Origin: Modestobacter sp. VKM Ac-2986
GTDB taxonomy: Bacteria; Actinomycetota; Actinomycetes; Mycobacteriales; Geodermatophilaceae
NCBI RefSeq assembly: GCF_026967795.1
Contig: NZ_JAPVBH010000003.1
Span: 310,001 to 374,000 of the forward strand
Reading direction: 5' to 3'
DNA: 64,000 nucleotides
Positions 17,383-26,028 of the stretch are shown piece after piece. A program made the translations under genes and the position numbers. A model generated the notes under the pieces. The model did no database searches and was not told the DNA's origin. It saw nothing but the letters and a program-made list of their open reading frames with translations. Position 1 is the first letter of the stretch, and each line of letters starts with the position of its first letter.

Positions 17383-17423
17383 GTTGCGGCCAGGTGACGA
17401 CGGCGTGCCGTGGCGACACCTGG
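17383..17423. promoter_or_regulatory. Divergent control region: GlnR-like site and inverted repeats
   Basis: On the minus strand GTCAC-n6-GCAAC (17398-17383) fits the AC-n9-AC pattern of GlnR boxes and lies 25 bases before the creatininase start. Overlapping it, CCAGGTG (17390-17396) and CACCTGG (17417-17423) form an inverted repeat around ACGGC-GT-GCCGT (17400-17411), itself a perfect dyad. One or both could be operators for the divergent creatininase and amidohydrolase genes. Confidence 0.45.
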
Positions 17424-17452
17424 GTGGAACACGGCCCTGCCAGGGTCGTGGG

Positions 17453-18751
17453 GTGCTGATCGTGCGCGGGGCCCGGGTGGTGGTGACCGGCGAGACCGAG
17501 CTGACCGGCGCCGACGTCGTCTGCTCCGACGACGGGCTCGTGACAGCCGCCGCGGAGCCCGGCGCGGAGGTGCTGGACGCGACCGGCTGCGTGGTCACCC
17601 CGGGCCTGGTCAACGCCCATCACCACCTGCTGCAGACCGCGTTCCGCACCCTGCCGGGCACCCGCGGCGTGCCGATGGCGCAGTGGCTGCCGACGATGGC
17701 CACCGCGTACGCCGCGGTCGGCGTGGACGACGAGCTGGCGCACGCTGCGGCGTCGGCAGGGCTGGCCGAGGCGCTGCTGTGCGGGGTGACCACGGTCGCC
17801 GACCACCACCTCACCTGGCCCGCCGACCTGCCGGACGACGGCGTCGGGATCGCCACCGCCGCCGCCACCGCGGCCCGCGAGCTGGGTGCCCGGCTGGTGT
17901 TCGTCCGCGGGTCCGCGCGCGACGACCCGCAGGACGCCGCCGCCTCCGCCGAGGCGGTCGCGACCGCGCTGGTGCCGCCCGGCGGGGTGACCGAGGACGG
18001 CGCGCTGCAGGTCGCGGTCGGCCCGGCCGGGGTGCACAGCGACGCCCCGGAGACGTTCACGCTGCTGGCCGAGGTGGCCGCCCGGCACGGGCTGCGCCGG
18101 CGCACCCAGGCCAACGAGCAGGTCGACGTGGTGGTCGCGGCCGAGCGATACGGACGCCGTCCGCTGGAGCTGCTCGACGAGTGGGGCTGGCTGGCCCCCG
18201 ACGTCACCCTCGCCCACTTGTGCGCGGTCACCGCCGCCGAGGTCGCCCGGCTGGCCACCACGGGCGTCACCGCGACCCACGCCCCGGGCTGCGACCTGCC
18301 GATGGGGTGGGGCGTGGCGCCGATGGCCGCGCTGGCCGACGCCGGCGTCCCGGTCGGGCTGGGCACCAGCGGGGGCGGATCGAACGACGCCGGGCACCTG
18401 CTGGCCGACGCGCGGCTGGCCCTGCAGGTCGCCCCGCTCGCCGGGCGGCCGGTCAGCGCCCGCGAGGTGCTGGGCTGGGCCACCCGTGGCTCGGCCGACG
18501 GGCTGGGCCGCGCCGACCTCGGCCGGCTGACCGTCGGGGCGCGGGCCGACCTGGTCTGCTGGGACGTCACCGGCGTCGCCGACACCGGCGTGGCCGACCC
18601 GGTCGCCGGGCTGCTCTGGGCCTCACCGGGCCGGCGCCCCCGGCACGTGGTCGTCGGCGGGCGGGTGGTGGTCCGCGACGGCGTCCTGCAGACCCGGCCC
18701 GAGGCCGACGTCGTCGCCGGGCTCACCGGTCTGCTGGGGCGGCGGCGGTGA
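17453..18751 (+). CDS. Amidohydrolase-superfamily protein, 8-oxoguanine-deaminase-like, with altered metal site
   Basis: 432 residues, overall like 8-oxoguanine deaminase/TrzN/AtzB: VTPGLVNAHHHLLQ near the N-terminus, CGVTTVADHHLTWP, TLAHLCAVTAAE, then LGTSGGGSNDAGHL. Canonical members deaminate or dechlorinate N-heterocycles through a metal held by HxH, a His after strand 5, a His after strand 6 and an Asp after strand 8. Here HxH and the strand-6 His are kept, but the strand-5 His is Gln (RRTQANE) and the strand-8 Asp is Ser (GTSGG). Catalysis may therefore be changed or lost. Its stop overlaps the next start (GTGA), so the two are translationally coupled. Start GTG at 17453. Confidence 0.82.
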   Translation: MLIVRGARVVVTGETELTGADVVCSDDGLVTAAAEPGAEVLDATGCVVTPGLVNAHHHLLQTAFRTLPGTRGVPMAQWLPTMATAYAAVGVDDELAHAAASAGLAEALLCGVTTVADHHLTWPADLPDDGVGIATAAATAARELGARLVFVRGSARDDPQDAAASAEAVATALVPPGGVTEDGALQVAVGPAGVHSDAPETFTLLAEVAARHGLRRRTQANEQVDVVVAAERYGRRPLELLDEWGWLAPDVTLAHLCAVTAAEVARLATTGVTATHAPGCDLPMGWGVAPMAALADAGVPVGLGTSGGGSNDAGHLLADARLALQVAPLAGRPVSAREVLGWATRGSADGLGRADLGRLTVGARADLVCWDVTGVADTGVADPVAGLLWASPGRRPRHVVVGGRVVVRDGVLQTRPEADVVAGLTGLLGRRR

Positions 18752-19155
18752 GCGGCCCGCTGACCGGGGCGGTGCTGGACCACGTCGGCACCGAGGAGGC
18801 CGACGTCGACGCCCGGGTCGCCTTCCTCGTCGACACCCTCGGCTTCCGGGTGCTGCGCTGGGGCACCCACGTGGTCACCGGCCGGCGCATCGTGATGCTC
18901 GCCGACCCCGCCGGCACGAAGCTCGAGCTCATGGAGGTCGCCGAGCGCACCGGGGAGCTGGACCACGTCGGCTACCGGGTGGCCGACGTCGACGCCGCGC
19001 ACGCCGCGCTGCTGGCGGCAGGCTGCACCGAGGTGCGGGCACCGTTCGAGATCGCCGCCGCGCACGCCCGCTCGTCACTGGTCCGGGAGGCGGCCGGGCA
19101 CCAGCTGCAGCTCATCCGCTACGCGCCCGGCTCGCCGGACATGCCGGGAACCTGA
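18748..19155 (+). CDS. VOC-family (glyoxalase/dioxygenase fold) protein
   Basis: 135 residues with two beta-alpha-beta-beta-beta repeats of the vicinal oxygen chelate fold: VLDHVGTEEADVDARVAFL begins repeat one, LDHVGYRVADVDAAHAAL begins repeat two. Metal-ligand candidates are the His in DHVG, Glu in KLELMEV, the second DHVG His and a C-terminal HQLQLI. Members isomerise, cleave or epimerise small metabolites such as methylmalonyl-CoA. The GTG start overlaps the stop of the preceding amidohydrolase, so it probably acts on the same pathway. No finer function can be given. Confidence 0.82.
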   Translation: MSGPLTGAVLDHVGTEEADVDARVAFLVDTLGFRVLRWGTHVVTGRRIVMLADPAGTKLELMEVAERTGELDHVGYRVADVDAAHAALLAAGCTEVRAPFEIAAAHARSSLVREAAGHQLQLIRYAPGSPDMPGT

Positions 19156-19157
19156 GC

Positions 19158-19173
19158 GCAACGGAGCGGCAAC
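19158..19173 (+). promoter_or_regulatory. GlnR-like site upstream of amidohydrolase 2
   Basis: GCAAC-GGAGCG-GCAAC is a five-base direct repeat with six-base spacing, matching the AC-n9-AC pattern of GlnR binding sites. It lies 23 bases before the GTG at 19196, between the VOC stop and that start. The motif is short and its significance needs a genome-wide scan. Confidence 0.35.
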
Positions 19174-19195
19174 GTCGTCCCGGCACCGTCGGGCC

Positions 19196-20563
19196 GTGAC
19201 CCGCCTCCTCGTGCAGAACGCCGTCCTGCTGACCTGCGACCCCGCCCGGCCCGACCCGTTCCGCGGCTGGTTCACCGTGGACGACGACGGCCGGCTCGCC
19301 GCGGTCGAGCCCGGCGACCCGCCGGCCGGGACGACGGCCGGCGAGGTGCTCGACGTCGACGGCGCGCTGGTCGGGCCGGGGTTCGTCTCCGCGCACAGCC
19401 ACCTGTTCACCTCCGGCTTCCGCGGCATCGCGAAGGACGAGTCGCTGTACGGCTGGCTGGAGGTGATGCTCGGCTACACCGCCGCCGCCGACGCCGAGGA
19501 CGTCTACTGGATGACCCGGCACGGGGCGCAGGACTTCCTCCGCAACGGCGTCACCACCGCCTACGACTTCACCGACACCGGCCTGACGTTCGAGAAGGAG
19601 TCCGCCGGCGTCTCCCGCTACGCGGCGACGCTGCCCGAGACCGCGTACCAGCACGCGCAGCTGCGGGCCAAGGTCGACGCCGGCCTGCGGCACGTGCACA
19701 GCGTGATGCTCGCCCAGGGCGACGTCCCGGCCCGCGAGACGTTGGCCCAGCTGGACGAGGTGGTCGCCGCCGCTGCCGGTGCCGACCCGGCGCTGCACCT
19801 CGGGCTGGCGCTCAGCGGCACCGTGCAGTGGGCCGACAGCCGGGACGCCGCCGCCCTGGAGGTGACCGCGATGCGCCGGCACGGGCTGCTCAACCAGCCG
19901 CACTTCCTGGAGACCCCGCACGAGGTGGAGCTGCAGCGGTCGAAGTTCGACTGGTACGCCGACGCCGGTGCGCTCGGCCCGGACCTGGTGTTCGGCCACT
20001 TCATCCAGACCACCGACGAGATCATCGCCCGCGCCGCCGCGGCCGGCTGCGGGATGAGCTGGCAGCCGATGAGCAACGGCCGGCTGGCCTCGGGCGTGGC
20101 CGCCGTCCCGCAGATGCGCGAGCTGGGCATGCGGGTCGGGATGGGCCTGGACGACCAGTCCTGCACCGACGTCAGCGACCCGTTCAGCAACATGCGCACC
20201 GGCCTGGCGCTGCAGCGGGCCACCCACCGCGACCCCCGGGCGCTGCCGGTGCGCGACGTGCTGGAGCTGCACACCCGCGGCTCGGCCGAGGTGCTCGGCA
20301 TCGACGACCGGGTCGGCAGCCTGCGGGTCGGGCGGTACGCGGACTTCCTGGTGGTCGACCCGCGCGACCCGGACACCGGGCCGGTCTGGGACGCGGTCGG
20401 CACCTACGTGCTGGCCTGCTCGCTGCGCAACCTGCAGCAGGTGCGGGTCGGCGGCCGGCTCGTGGCGGCGGGCTCCCGCCTGACCGACCCCTCGGCCGGC
20501 GAGGTGTCCGGCCAGCTGCACGAGCGGATGGCCCGCATCCGCCGCGACGTCGACGGCGCCTGA
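19196..20563 (+). CDS. Amidohydrolase (AtzB/cytosine-deaminase-like metal-dependent hydrolase)
   Basis: 455 residues with an intact metal site: GFVSAHSHLF (HxH), NQPHFLETP (strand-5 His and Glu), LVFGHFIQT (strand-6 His) and GLDDQSCTD (strand-8 Asp). The C-terminal LRVGRYADFLVVDPRD is the usual beta-sandwich return. Related enzymes remove amino, chloro or alkylamino groups from s-triazines, purines or similar rings. It follows the VOC gene by 40 bases on the same strand, so three genes (17453-20563) probably form one unit, and a strong terminator follows. The GTG at 19196 is followed directly by conserved sequence. Confidence 0.87.
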   Translation: MTRLLVQNAVLLTCDPARPDPFRGWFTVDDDGRLAAVEPGDPPAGTTAGEVLDVDGALVGPGFVSAHSHLFTSGFRGIAKDESLYGWLEVMLGYTAAADAEDVYWMTRHGAQDFLRNGVTTAYDFTDTGLTFEKESAGVSRYAATLPETAYQHAQLRAKVDAGLRHVHSVMLAQGDVPARETLAQLDEVVAAAAGADPALHLGLALSGTVQWADSRDAAALEVTAMRRHGLLNQPHFLETPHEVELQRSKFDWYADAGALGPDLVFGHFIQTTDEIIARAAAAGCGMSWQPMSNGRLASGVAAVPQMRELGMRVGMGLDDQSCTDVSDPFSNMRTGLALQRATHRDPRALPVRDVLELHTRGSAEVLGIDDRVGSLRVGRYADFLVVDPRDPDTGPVWDAVGTYVLACSLRNLQQVRVGGRLVAAGSRLTDPSAGEVSGQLHERMARIRRDVDGA

Positions 20564-20584
20564 CCGGCGCGGGCGGTGACGGCA

Positions 20585-20618
20585 CTGCGCCGGCGACCCC
20601 TGTGGGTCGCCGGCGCAG
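20585..20618. terminator. Strong hairpin terminator
   Basis: Arms CTGCGCCGGCGACCC (20585-20599) and GGGTCGCCGGCGCAG (20604-20618) are exact complements around a four-base loop CTGT. It lies 22 bases after the amidohydrolase stop and 70 before the stop of the convergent substrate-binding gene, so it can serve both. Confidence 0.8.
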
Positions 20619-20687
20619 GGTCGGTCAGGCCCCCGTGCAGGGCCCCGCCACGAGCGTGCACGTGGTGGGGGGCACGGGGGTCCTTCC

Positions 20688-21857
20688 TCAGCCCAGGGCG
20701 ATGGACGGGTCGAGGAACTCGTTGGTGGCGATGTCCTCGGGCGTCAGGCCCGCCTTGGGCGCGGTGCCCTGCTCGGTGAAGATCGGCGTCGTCTGCTCGA
20801 TGAGCGTCTGCAGCCGGGCGGTGTCGAAGGAGCCGTGCGTGCCGTCGGTGCCGTTGCCGACGATCTCCAGCTCGGACATGGTCTGCGCCGAGTACTCGGC
20901 GACGGCCTCGGAGTACTGCCAGCCGGTGTCGTACTCGGTGACCAGCTCGACGATCAGCGCGTTGGTGTCACCGGGGTCGGCCACGTAGTCCAGGTCCGCC
21001 TGCTGCATGACCGGGATCAGCGCCTCGAGGCAGCCCGAGAGCTCCTCGACCTTGTCACCGCGCACCGACAGCGAGGAGGCGTAGACCTGGAACCCGGCGT
21101 CGTGGATGAGCTGGTACTCCACCGGCTTGCCCCAGGCGTCGACCTCGTTCTCGTAGATGAACGGCTCGGCGCTGGCGTAGCCCTGCTGGGCGTCCGCACC
21201 GCCGGAGGCGACGAACGCCGCCGGGGTGCCGTCGTAGCCGCCGTCGAGCTGGCTCTCCTTGAGCACCCCGGAGCCGACCAGGTAGTCCATGTAGGCCGAG
21301 CCCTCGAAGTACCGGACGATCGTGTCGGTCTTGCCGAGGTCGGCGATCGTCGTGACGTCGGGGTGGGTCGCCGGGTCCCACATGATCATCTGCGGCGACT
21401 TGTCGAGCTGGGCCAGCACGCCGACGGTGGGCTGGGTGTCCGAGAGCTGGATGGCCTCGTCGGTGTCGACGTAGCCCAGGGTGATCGCGTCGTCGGTGTA
21501 CATCTGCGCGGTGACCGCCTGGAAGCCGATGGCCGGCCCGCCCGAGCGGATCTCCACCTGGACGCCGGTGCTCGCACCCTCGCCGTCGACCAGGTTGCCG
21601 CGCACCGACTTCGACCCGGCGTCGATCGTCGGGTCGGGGCCGAGCAGCTGGTAGATGCCGCCGTGCTCGGCCTCGGGGTTCCAGTCGGTCTGGATGACCA
21701 CGGTCGCGGGACAGCCGGCCGCGGCGAGGTCGGTGCCACCGGCCTCGGCGCTGGGGGCAGCGGCCGCGGCCGGGGCCTCCTCGCCGCCGCAGGCGGCCAG
21801 GCTGAGGACGGACATGCTCACGGCCGCGAGGCCGATCGTGGTGCGGATCCTGCGCAC
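20688..21857 (-). CDS. ABC importer substrate-binding lipoprotein (TauA/ThiY/NMT1 type)
   Basis: 389 residues. A lipoprotein signal peptide ends at LSLAAC (cysteine near residue 24), so it is anchored outside the membrane. The body is a periplasmic-binding fold of the COG0715 type: TVVIQTDWNPEAEHGGIYQ opens lobe one, like the TDW.P..EH start of nitrate, taurine and pyrimidine-precursor binders. These bind small anionic or heterocyclic solutes for the adjacent permease. The GTG at 21857 has AAGGAG five bases upstream. It is the last gene of a five-gene unit (25977 down to 20688), separated from the permease by 134 bases holding a short GGGAGG/CCTCCC dyad near 21979. Confidence 0.88.
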   Translation of the reverse strand: MRRIRTTIGLAAVSMSVLSLAACGGEEAPAAAAAPSAEAGGTDLAAAGCPATVVIQTDWNPEAEHGGIYQLLGPDPTIDAGSKSVRGNLVDGEGASTGVQVEIRSGGPAIGFQAVTAQMYTDDAITLGYVDTDEAIQLSDTQPTVGVLAQLDKSPQMIMWDPATHPDVTTIADLGKTDTIVRYFEGSAYMDYLVGSGVLKESQLDGGYDGTPAAFVASGGADAQQGYASAEPFIYENEVDAWGKPVEYQLIHDAGFQVYASSLSVRGDKVEELSGCLEALIPVMQQADLDYVADPGDTNALIVELVTEYDTGWQYSEAVAEYSAQTMSELEIVGNGTDGTHGSFDTARLQTLIEQTTPIFTEQGTAPKAGLTPEDIATNEFLDPSIALG

Positions 21858-21991
21858 TCGGTCTCCTTGGGTGGGGCGGTGGGTGGAACGGGGGCGTGCG
21901 GCACCGACCGGGCTGCCTCGGGCAGCCGGCTGGTGCGGTTCGGGGGTGTGGTGGCGCGGGGTCCGGCGCGGGGCGCCGGGAGGTCCTCCCG

Positions 21992-22912
21992 CTACGAGGC
22001 GTCGACGCTCTGGTCGTACCAGCGGCCGACGGCGAGCCTGCCCAGCCAGCCGAAGAGGGCGAAGACGGCGAACCCGAGGGCAGCGGCGACGAGGATGGTG
22101 GCGAACAGCTCCGCGCCCTGGATGCGGTTGCGGAAGTTGTCCAGCACGATCCCGAGCCCGGCCTGGCCCTGCTTGAAGAAGACGTCGCCGACGATCGCGC
22201 CGACCACCGACAGCCCGGCGGAGATGCGGAACCCGGCGAAGATGGCCGGCATCGCCGCGGGCAGCTGCAGCTTCAGCAGCCGCGTCGTCCGGCTGGCGCC
22301 GTGCAGGTCGAACAGCTCGTGCATCCCGCGGTCGACCGACTGCAGCCCGAACAGCGTGTTCGACACGATCGGGAACAGCGAGATGAGCACGCAGACGATG
22401 ACCCGGGCCGGGAAGCCGTAGCCGAACCAGAAGGCGATCAGCGGCACCAGCGCCAGGATCGGGATGCACTGCAGCGCCACCGCGTAGGGGAACAGCGAGC
22501 GCTCGGCCACCTTGGCCTGGCTCATCAGCACGGCCCACGCCATGCCGATGACGATCGCGATGGCCAGCCCGGTGAAGGTGACCTTCACCGTCTGCGCCAG
22601 GGCCTCGCCGATGCGCTCCATGGTGGGCCCGTCGCCGAAGGCGGCGAGGACGTCCTGCGGCGGCGGCATGAGGAAGCGCTTGCTCGGCTCGAGCACCAGG
22701 TAGGTGATGGCGTACCAGAGGCCGATGAGCGCGGCGAAGACCGCCAGCGGCGCGGCCCACCGGGTGACCCCGGCGCCGCGGCGGCGGACCAGCGGCGCGG
22801 TGCCACCGGTGCCCAGTGCCGGGACGGCGGCGGGCGCCTCGGGCACGGTGGTGGTCACGGTGGTGGTCACGGCGGTCTCCTCGGGGGAACGGGTGCGGGC
22901 CGGGGCGCTCAC
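21992..22912 (-). CDS. ABC importer permease (TauC/SsuC/ThiX type)
   Basis: 306 residues. A disordered Thr/Ala/Pro-rich N-terminus precedes about six membrane helices, the first being WAAPLAVFAALIGLWYAITY. The cytoplasmic EAA-type loop that docks the ATPase reads HGASRTTRLLKLQLPAAMPA, with GFRISAGLSVVGAIVGD after it. It is the single-gene homodimeric permease usual for taurine/sulfonate/pyrimidine importers. The GTG at 22912 overlaps the ATPase stop (GTGA); an in-frame GTG at 22870 has a better ribosome site (GAGGAG) and may be the true start. Confidence 0.88.
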   Translation of the reverse strand: MSAPARTRSPEETAVTTTVTTTVPEAPAAVPALGTGGTAPLVRRRGAGVTRWAAPLAVFAALIGLWYAITYLVLEPSKRFLMPPPQDVLAAFGDGPTMERIGEALAQTVKVTFTGLAIAIVIGMAWAVLMSQAKVAERSLFPYAVALQCIPILALVPLIAFWFGYGFPARVIVCVLISLFPIVSNTLFGLQSVDRGMHELFDLHGASRTTRLLKLQLPAAMPAIFAGFRISAGLSVVGAIVGDVFFKQGQAGLGIVLDNFRNRIQGAELFATILVAAALGFAVFALFGWLGRLAVGRWYDQSVDAS

Positions 22913-23682
22913 GAGTGACCTGCCCGCAGCGCGTGGGAGACCTGCCCGGACAGCGCGGCGAACTCCGGGGTGAACCTCAGCTCCGGCGTCCGGTCGGCAC
23001 CGAAGGGCACCTCGAAGGTGTCCACGACGTGGCCGGGCCGCCCGCTCATCACCAGCACCTTCGTGGACAGGTAGACGGCCTCGCTCACCGAGTGGGTGAT
23101 GAACAGCGCGCCGAAGCCCTTGGCCTGGAAGAGCCGGATGAGCTCGTCGTTGAGGCGCTCGCGGGTGATCTCGTCGAGCGCCCCGAAGGGCTCGTCGAAG
23201 AGGAAGAGGTCGGGGTCCAGGGTGAGCGAGCGGGCCAGCGAGGCGCGCATCCGCATGCCGCCGGACAGCGCCCGCGGCAGCTTCTTCTCGTGCCCCTTCA
23301 GGCCGACCAGCTCCAGGGCGTCGCGGGCGGCCTGGTCGGTGGCGGTCTTGCTCATCCCGTGCAGCTCGGCGAGCAGCTGCACGTTCTTGAGCACCGAGCG
23401 CCAGGGCAGCAGCGTGGCGTCCTGGAAGACGTAGCCGATCCGTGCGGCGTCCATCTCGGCGGTGCCGGAGGTGGCCGGCGAGAGCCCGGAGGCGATCCGC
23501 AGCAGGGTGCTCTTGCCGCAGCCCGACGGGCCGACCACGGTGACGAACTCCCCGCGGTGGACGTCGAGGTCGACGCCCTCGAGGGCGACGGTGCCGTCGG
23601 GGAAGGCCTTGGCGACGTCCCGGAAGTGCAGGACGCGGGCGCCGGTGCCGGCCGCGGGGACGCTGGGCGCTGGTGCGCTCAC
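22909..23682 (-). CDS. ABC importer ATPase (TauB/SsuB/ThiZ type)
   Basis: 257 residues. Walker A GPSGCGKST, Q-loop YVFQDATLLPWRSV, signature LSGGMRMRASLARSL, Walker B LFLFDEPFGALDE and switch ITHSVSEAVYLS are all intact. The FQDATLLPWR sequence is typical of the nitrate/taurine/sulfonate/thiamine-precursor subfamily. It drives uptake through the overlapping permease gene. I chose the GTG at 23682 (GGAG six bases upstream); the frame extends to 23784 but that part is low-complexity. It lies 109 bases after the deaminase-like gene and probably belongs to the same transcript. Confidence 0.9.
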   Translation of the reverse strand: MSAPAPSVPAAGTGARVLHFRDVAKAFPDGTVALEGVDLDVHRGEFVTVVGPSGCGKSTLLRIASGLSPATSGTAEMDAARIGYVFQDATLLPWRSVLKNVQLLAELHGMSKTATDQAARDALELVGLKGHEKKLPRALSGGMRMRASLARSLTLDPDLFLFDEPFGALDEITRERLNDELIRLFQAKGFGALFITHSVSEAVYLSTKVLVMSGRPGHVVDTFEVPFGADRTPELRFTPEFAALSGQVSHALRAGHS

Positions 23683-23791
23683 GGGCAGCTCCGAGGGTGG
23701 GATCGGTTGCGGACGAGTGCCACCCTGGGTGTCCGTTGTTTCCGTTGCGTGTGCCGTCGGTGAACGCCGCGCACCGGGCATCACGAGTTCG

Positions 23792-25015
23792 TCACGCCCC
23801 CGCCACGACCGTCCGCGTGACCGAGCTGCGGGCGACGACGCGCCCCCGGGAGACGACGACGCGGGCGGTGGCGGCCCCCGCGACGGCGGCGTCCAGGCTC
23901 TCCGCCTCCAGCGCCAGGAACTCCGCGACCGAGCCCACGGTGAGCGCGGGCACCGGCAGCCCCATGCACCCCCGCGCGCCAGCGCTGACCGCGTGCCAGG
24001 CCTCCCGGGTCGACAGGTGCCCGGCGCTGACCAGCAGCGAGGCGGCCTCGCAGGCGTCGGCCCGGCCCATCGGGTTGAACGGGTCGCGCAGGTTGTCCCC
24101 GCCGCCGGCGACGGTGGCCCCGGCGTCGAGCAGGGTGCGCACCGCGGTCAGCCCGCGCGGCGGGGCGACGCCTGCGTCCCGGCCCTGCAGGAAGAGGTTG
24201 GTCTGCGGCAGCGCGACCACCCCGACACCGGCCCGGGCGACCTCGGCCGCGGTCGAGCGGGCCACCTCCAGCGGGTGCACGCCCAGGCTGACGCAGTGCC
24301 CGGCGGTCACGCCGTGGTCGAACCCGGTGGCGGTGACCCGGCGGGCCAGGTCGCGCAGCCCGGTCGCGGTGGGGTCCAGCGTCTCGTCGGTGTGCAGGTC
24401 CAGCGGCAGGCCGGCCCGGACGGCGGCGTCGAAGGAGGTGTCCAGCCCGGCCGTCCGGTCGCCCCACAGGTGCGGCACCCCGCCCACGACGTCGGCGCCG
24501 GCGTCGATCGCCTCGGCGAGCAGCCGCGGGGTGGCCGCGGCCTCCAGCTCCGTCCACGGTGCCGAGAGCAGCGCCACGACCTGGACGTCGACCAGCCCGG
24601 CGAGCGCGTCGCGCACCTGCACCAGCGCGCGCAGGTGCCGGGTGCCGGCGTGCGCGCCGACGTCGGCGTGGGTGCGGATCGCCGTCGTGCCGTTGGCCAG
24701 GTACTCGTGAGCGGCGCGGGTGGCCCGCTCGACCAGGTCCTCGTGGGTGAAGTCGGCGGCGATCGCCCGGATCGCGGTGATCGCCCCGGCCAGGTCGCCG
24801 GTCGGGTTGGGCACCCGGTGGCTGGTGAGCGCCTTGTCCAGGTGCGCGTGCGGCTCGGCCGGGGCCGGCAGCAGCCAGTGCCCGGCGAGGTCGACCACCT
24901 CCTCCCCCGGCTGCGGCACCAGCGACGGGGCCACCTCGGTGACCCGGCCGGCGGCGGTGCGGACGTCGGCCCGGGCGCCGTCGAGGTCGGTCGCCCCCTG
25001 CAGCAGCAGGCTCAC
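23792..25015 (-). CDS. Cytosine-deaminase-like amidohydrolase
   Basis: 407 residues. The metal and proton-shuttle motifs of the CodA/AtzC-like branch are intact: EPHAHLDKAL, DLHTDET, TAGHCVSLG and GGGDNLRDPFNPMG. Enzymes of this branch hydrolyse exocyclic or ring C-N bonds of pyrimidines, isocytosine-like rings or cyclic ureides. Its start (GTG, 25015) overlaps the stop of the reductase gene by GTGA, and the importer genes follow, so the enzyme is expected to process the imported compound or a product of its oxidation. The specific substrate is unknown. Confidence 0.88.
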   Translation of the reverse strand: MSLLLQGATDLDGARADVRTAAGRVTEVAPSLVPQPGEEVVDLAGHWLLPAPAEPHAHLDKALTSHRVPNPTGDLAGAITAIRAIAADFTHEDLVERATRAAHEYLANGTTAIRTHADVGAHAGTRHLRALVQVRDALAGLVDVQVVALLSAPWTELEAAATPRLLAEAIDAGADVVGGVPHLWGDRTAGLDTSFDAAVRAGLPLDLHTDETLDPTATGLRDLARRVTATGFDHGVTAGHCVSLGVHPLEVARSTAAEVARAGVGVVALPQTNLFLQGRDAGVAPPRGLTAVRTLLDAGATVAGGGDNLRDPFNPMGRADACEAASLLVSAGHLSTREAWHAVSAGARGCMGLPVPALTVGSVAEFLALEAESLDAAVAGAATARVVVSRGRVVARSSVTRTVVAGA

Positions 25016-25977
25016 AGGTCGAGCACCAGGCGCGGCCCGGCGGCGCGGGACACGCACACCATCATCACCACGTCCTCGGCCTGCTCGGCGGGGGTGAGCA
25101 CCGAGTCGCGGTGCTCGACCGCGCCCTCCAGCACCGGGGTCTCGCAGGTGCCGCAGGTGCCGACCCGGCAGGAGGAGAGCACGACGACGCCCTCGGCGGC
25201 CACCGCGTCCAGCACCGACTGCCCCGGCTCGACCGTCACCGTCGTCCCGGACAGCGCCAGCTCCACCTCGAACGGGTCGGGCCACACGGGCTCACCGAAC
25301 TCCCGCGCCTCGAACCGCTCGGCGTGCAGCGCCGCGGGCGGCCAGTCGGCGAGGGTCTCCTCGACGGCGTCGATGAGCCGGGTCGGGCCGCAGACGTAGA
25401 CCGCGGTGTCGGTGCGCGGCTGCGCCAGCAGCGCCCGGACGTCGAGCCGGGCGCCCTCGTCGGCGGCGTGCACGGTGACCCGGTCCGGGTGGGCGGCGGT
25501 CAGCTCGGCGACGAAGGCCATGGTGGCGCGCGAGCGGCCGGCGTAGTCCAGCGTCCAGTCCGCGCCCGCGGCCTCGGCGGTGGCGACCATCGCCTGCAGC
25601 GCGGTGATGCCGATGCCGCCGGCGACGAAGCGGTACCGGGTGCCCGGGGTGACCTCGAAGGCGAAGTGGTTGCGCGGGCCGCGCACCCGCAGCCGCTGGC
25701 CCGCCACCACCTCCTCGTGCAGCCGCACCGAGCCGCCGCGGCCGGCGTCCTCGCGGAGGACGGCGATCCGCCAGCGGGAGCGGTCGTGCAGGTCCCCGCA
25801 CAGCGAGTACTGCCGCTCGACGCCGGGGGCCAGCAGCACGTCGACGTGCGAGCCGGGGGTCCAGGCGGGCAGGTCGCGGCCGTTGTGGGAGACCAGGTCC
25901 AGGGCGAGGACGCCGTCGGCCAGCGGGGTCCGGGCGGCGACGACGAGGTCGCGTTCGACGTCGGAGAAGAAGCTCAC
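25012..25977 (-). CDS. Phthalate-dioxygenase-reductase-type flavoprotein (VanB-like), FMN and [2Fe-2S]
   Basis: 321 residues in the class IA oxygenase-reductase order: FMN-binding barrel (RQYSLCGD, the RxYS motif), NAD-binding domain (VAGGIGITALQAM; VYVCGPTRLID) and a C-terminal plant-type ferredoxin with SSCRVGTCGTCETPVLEG and a fourth cysteine in MMVCVSRA. It passes electrons from NAD(P)H to a Rieske non-haem iron oxygenase in known systems. No Rieske oxygenase gene lies in this window, so its partner is elsewhere or of another type. First gene of the minus-strand unit; GTG start at 25977. Confidence 0.9.
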   Translation of the reverse strand: MSFFSDVERDLVVAARTPLADGVLALDLVSHNGRDLPAWTPGSHVDVLLAPGVERQYSLCGDLHDRSRWRIAVLREDAGRGGSVRLHEEVVAGQRLRVRGPRNHFAFEVTPGTRYRFVAGGIGITALQAMVATAEAAGADWTLDYAGRSRATMAFVAELTAAHPDRVTVHAADEGARLDVRALLAQPRTDTAVYVCGPTRLIDAVEETLADWPPAALHAERFEAREFGEPVWPDPFEVELALSGTTVTVEPGQSVLDAVAAEGVVVLSSCRVGTCGTCETPVLEGAVEHRDSVLTPAEQAEDVVMMVCVSRAAGPRLVLDL

Positions 25978-26028
25978 CCGGCCGATCCTGTACTCCCGAT
26001 CGGCGCTGCGAACGAGTGACGCGGAGAG

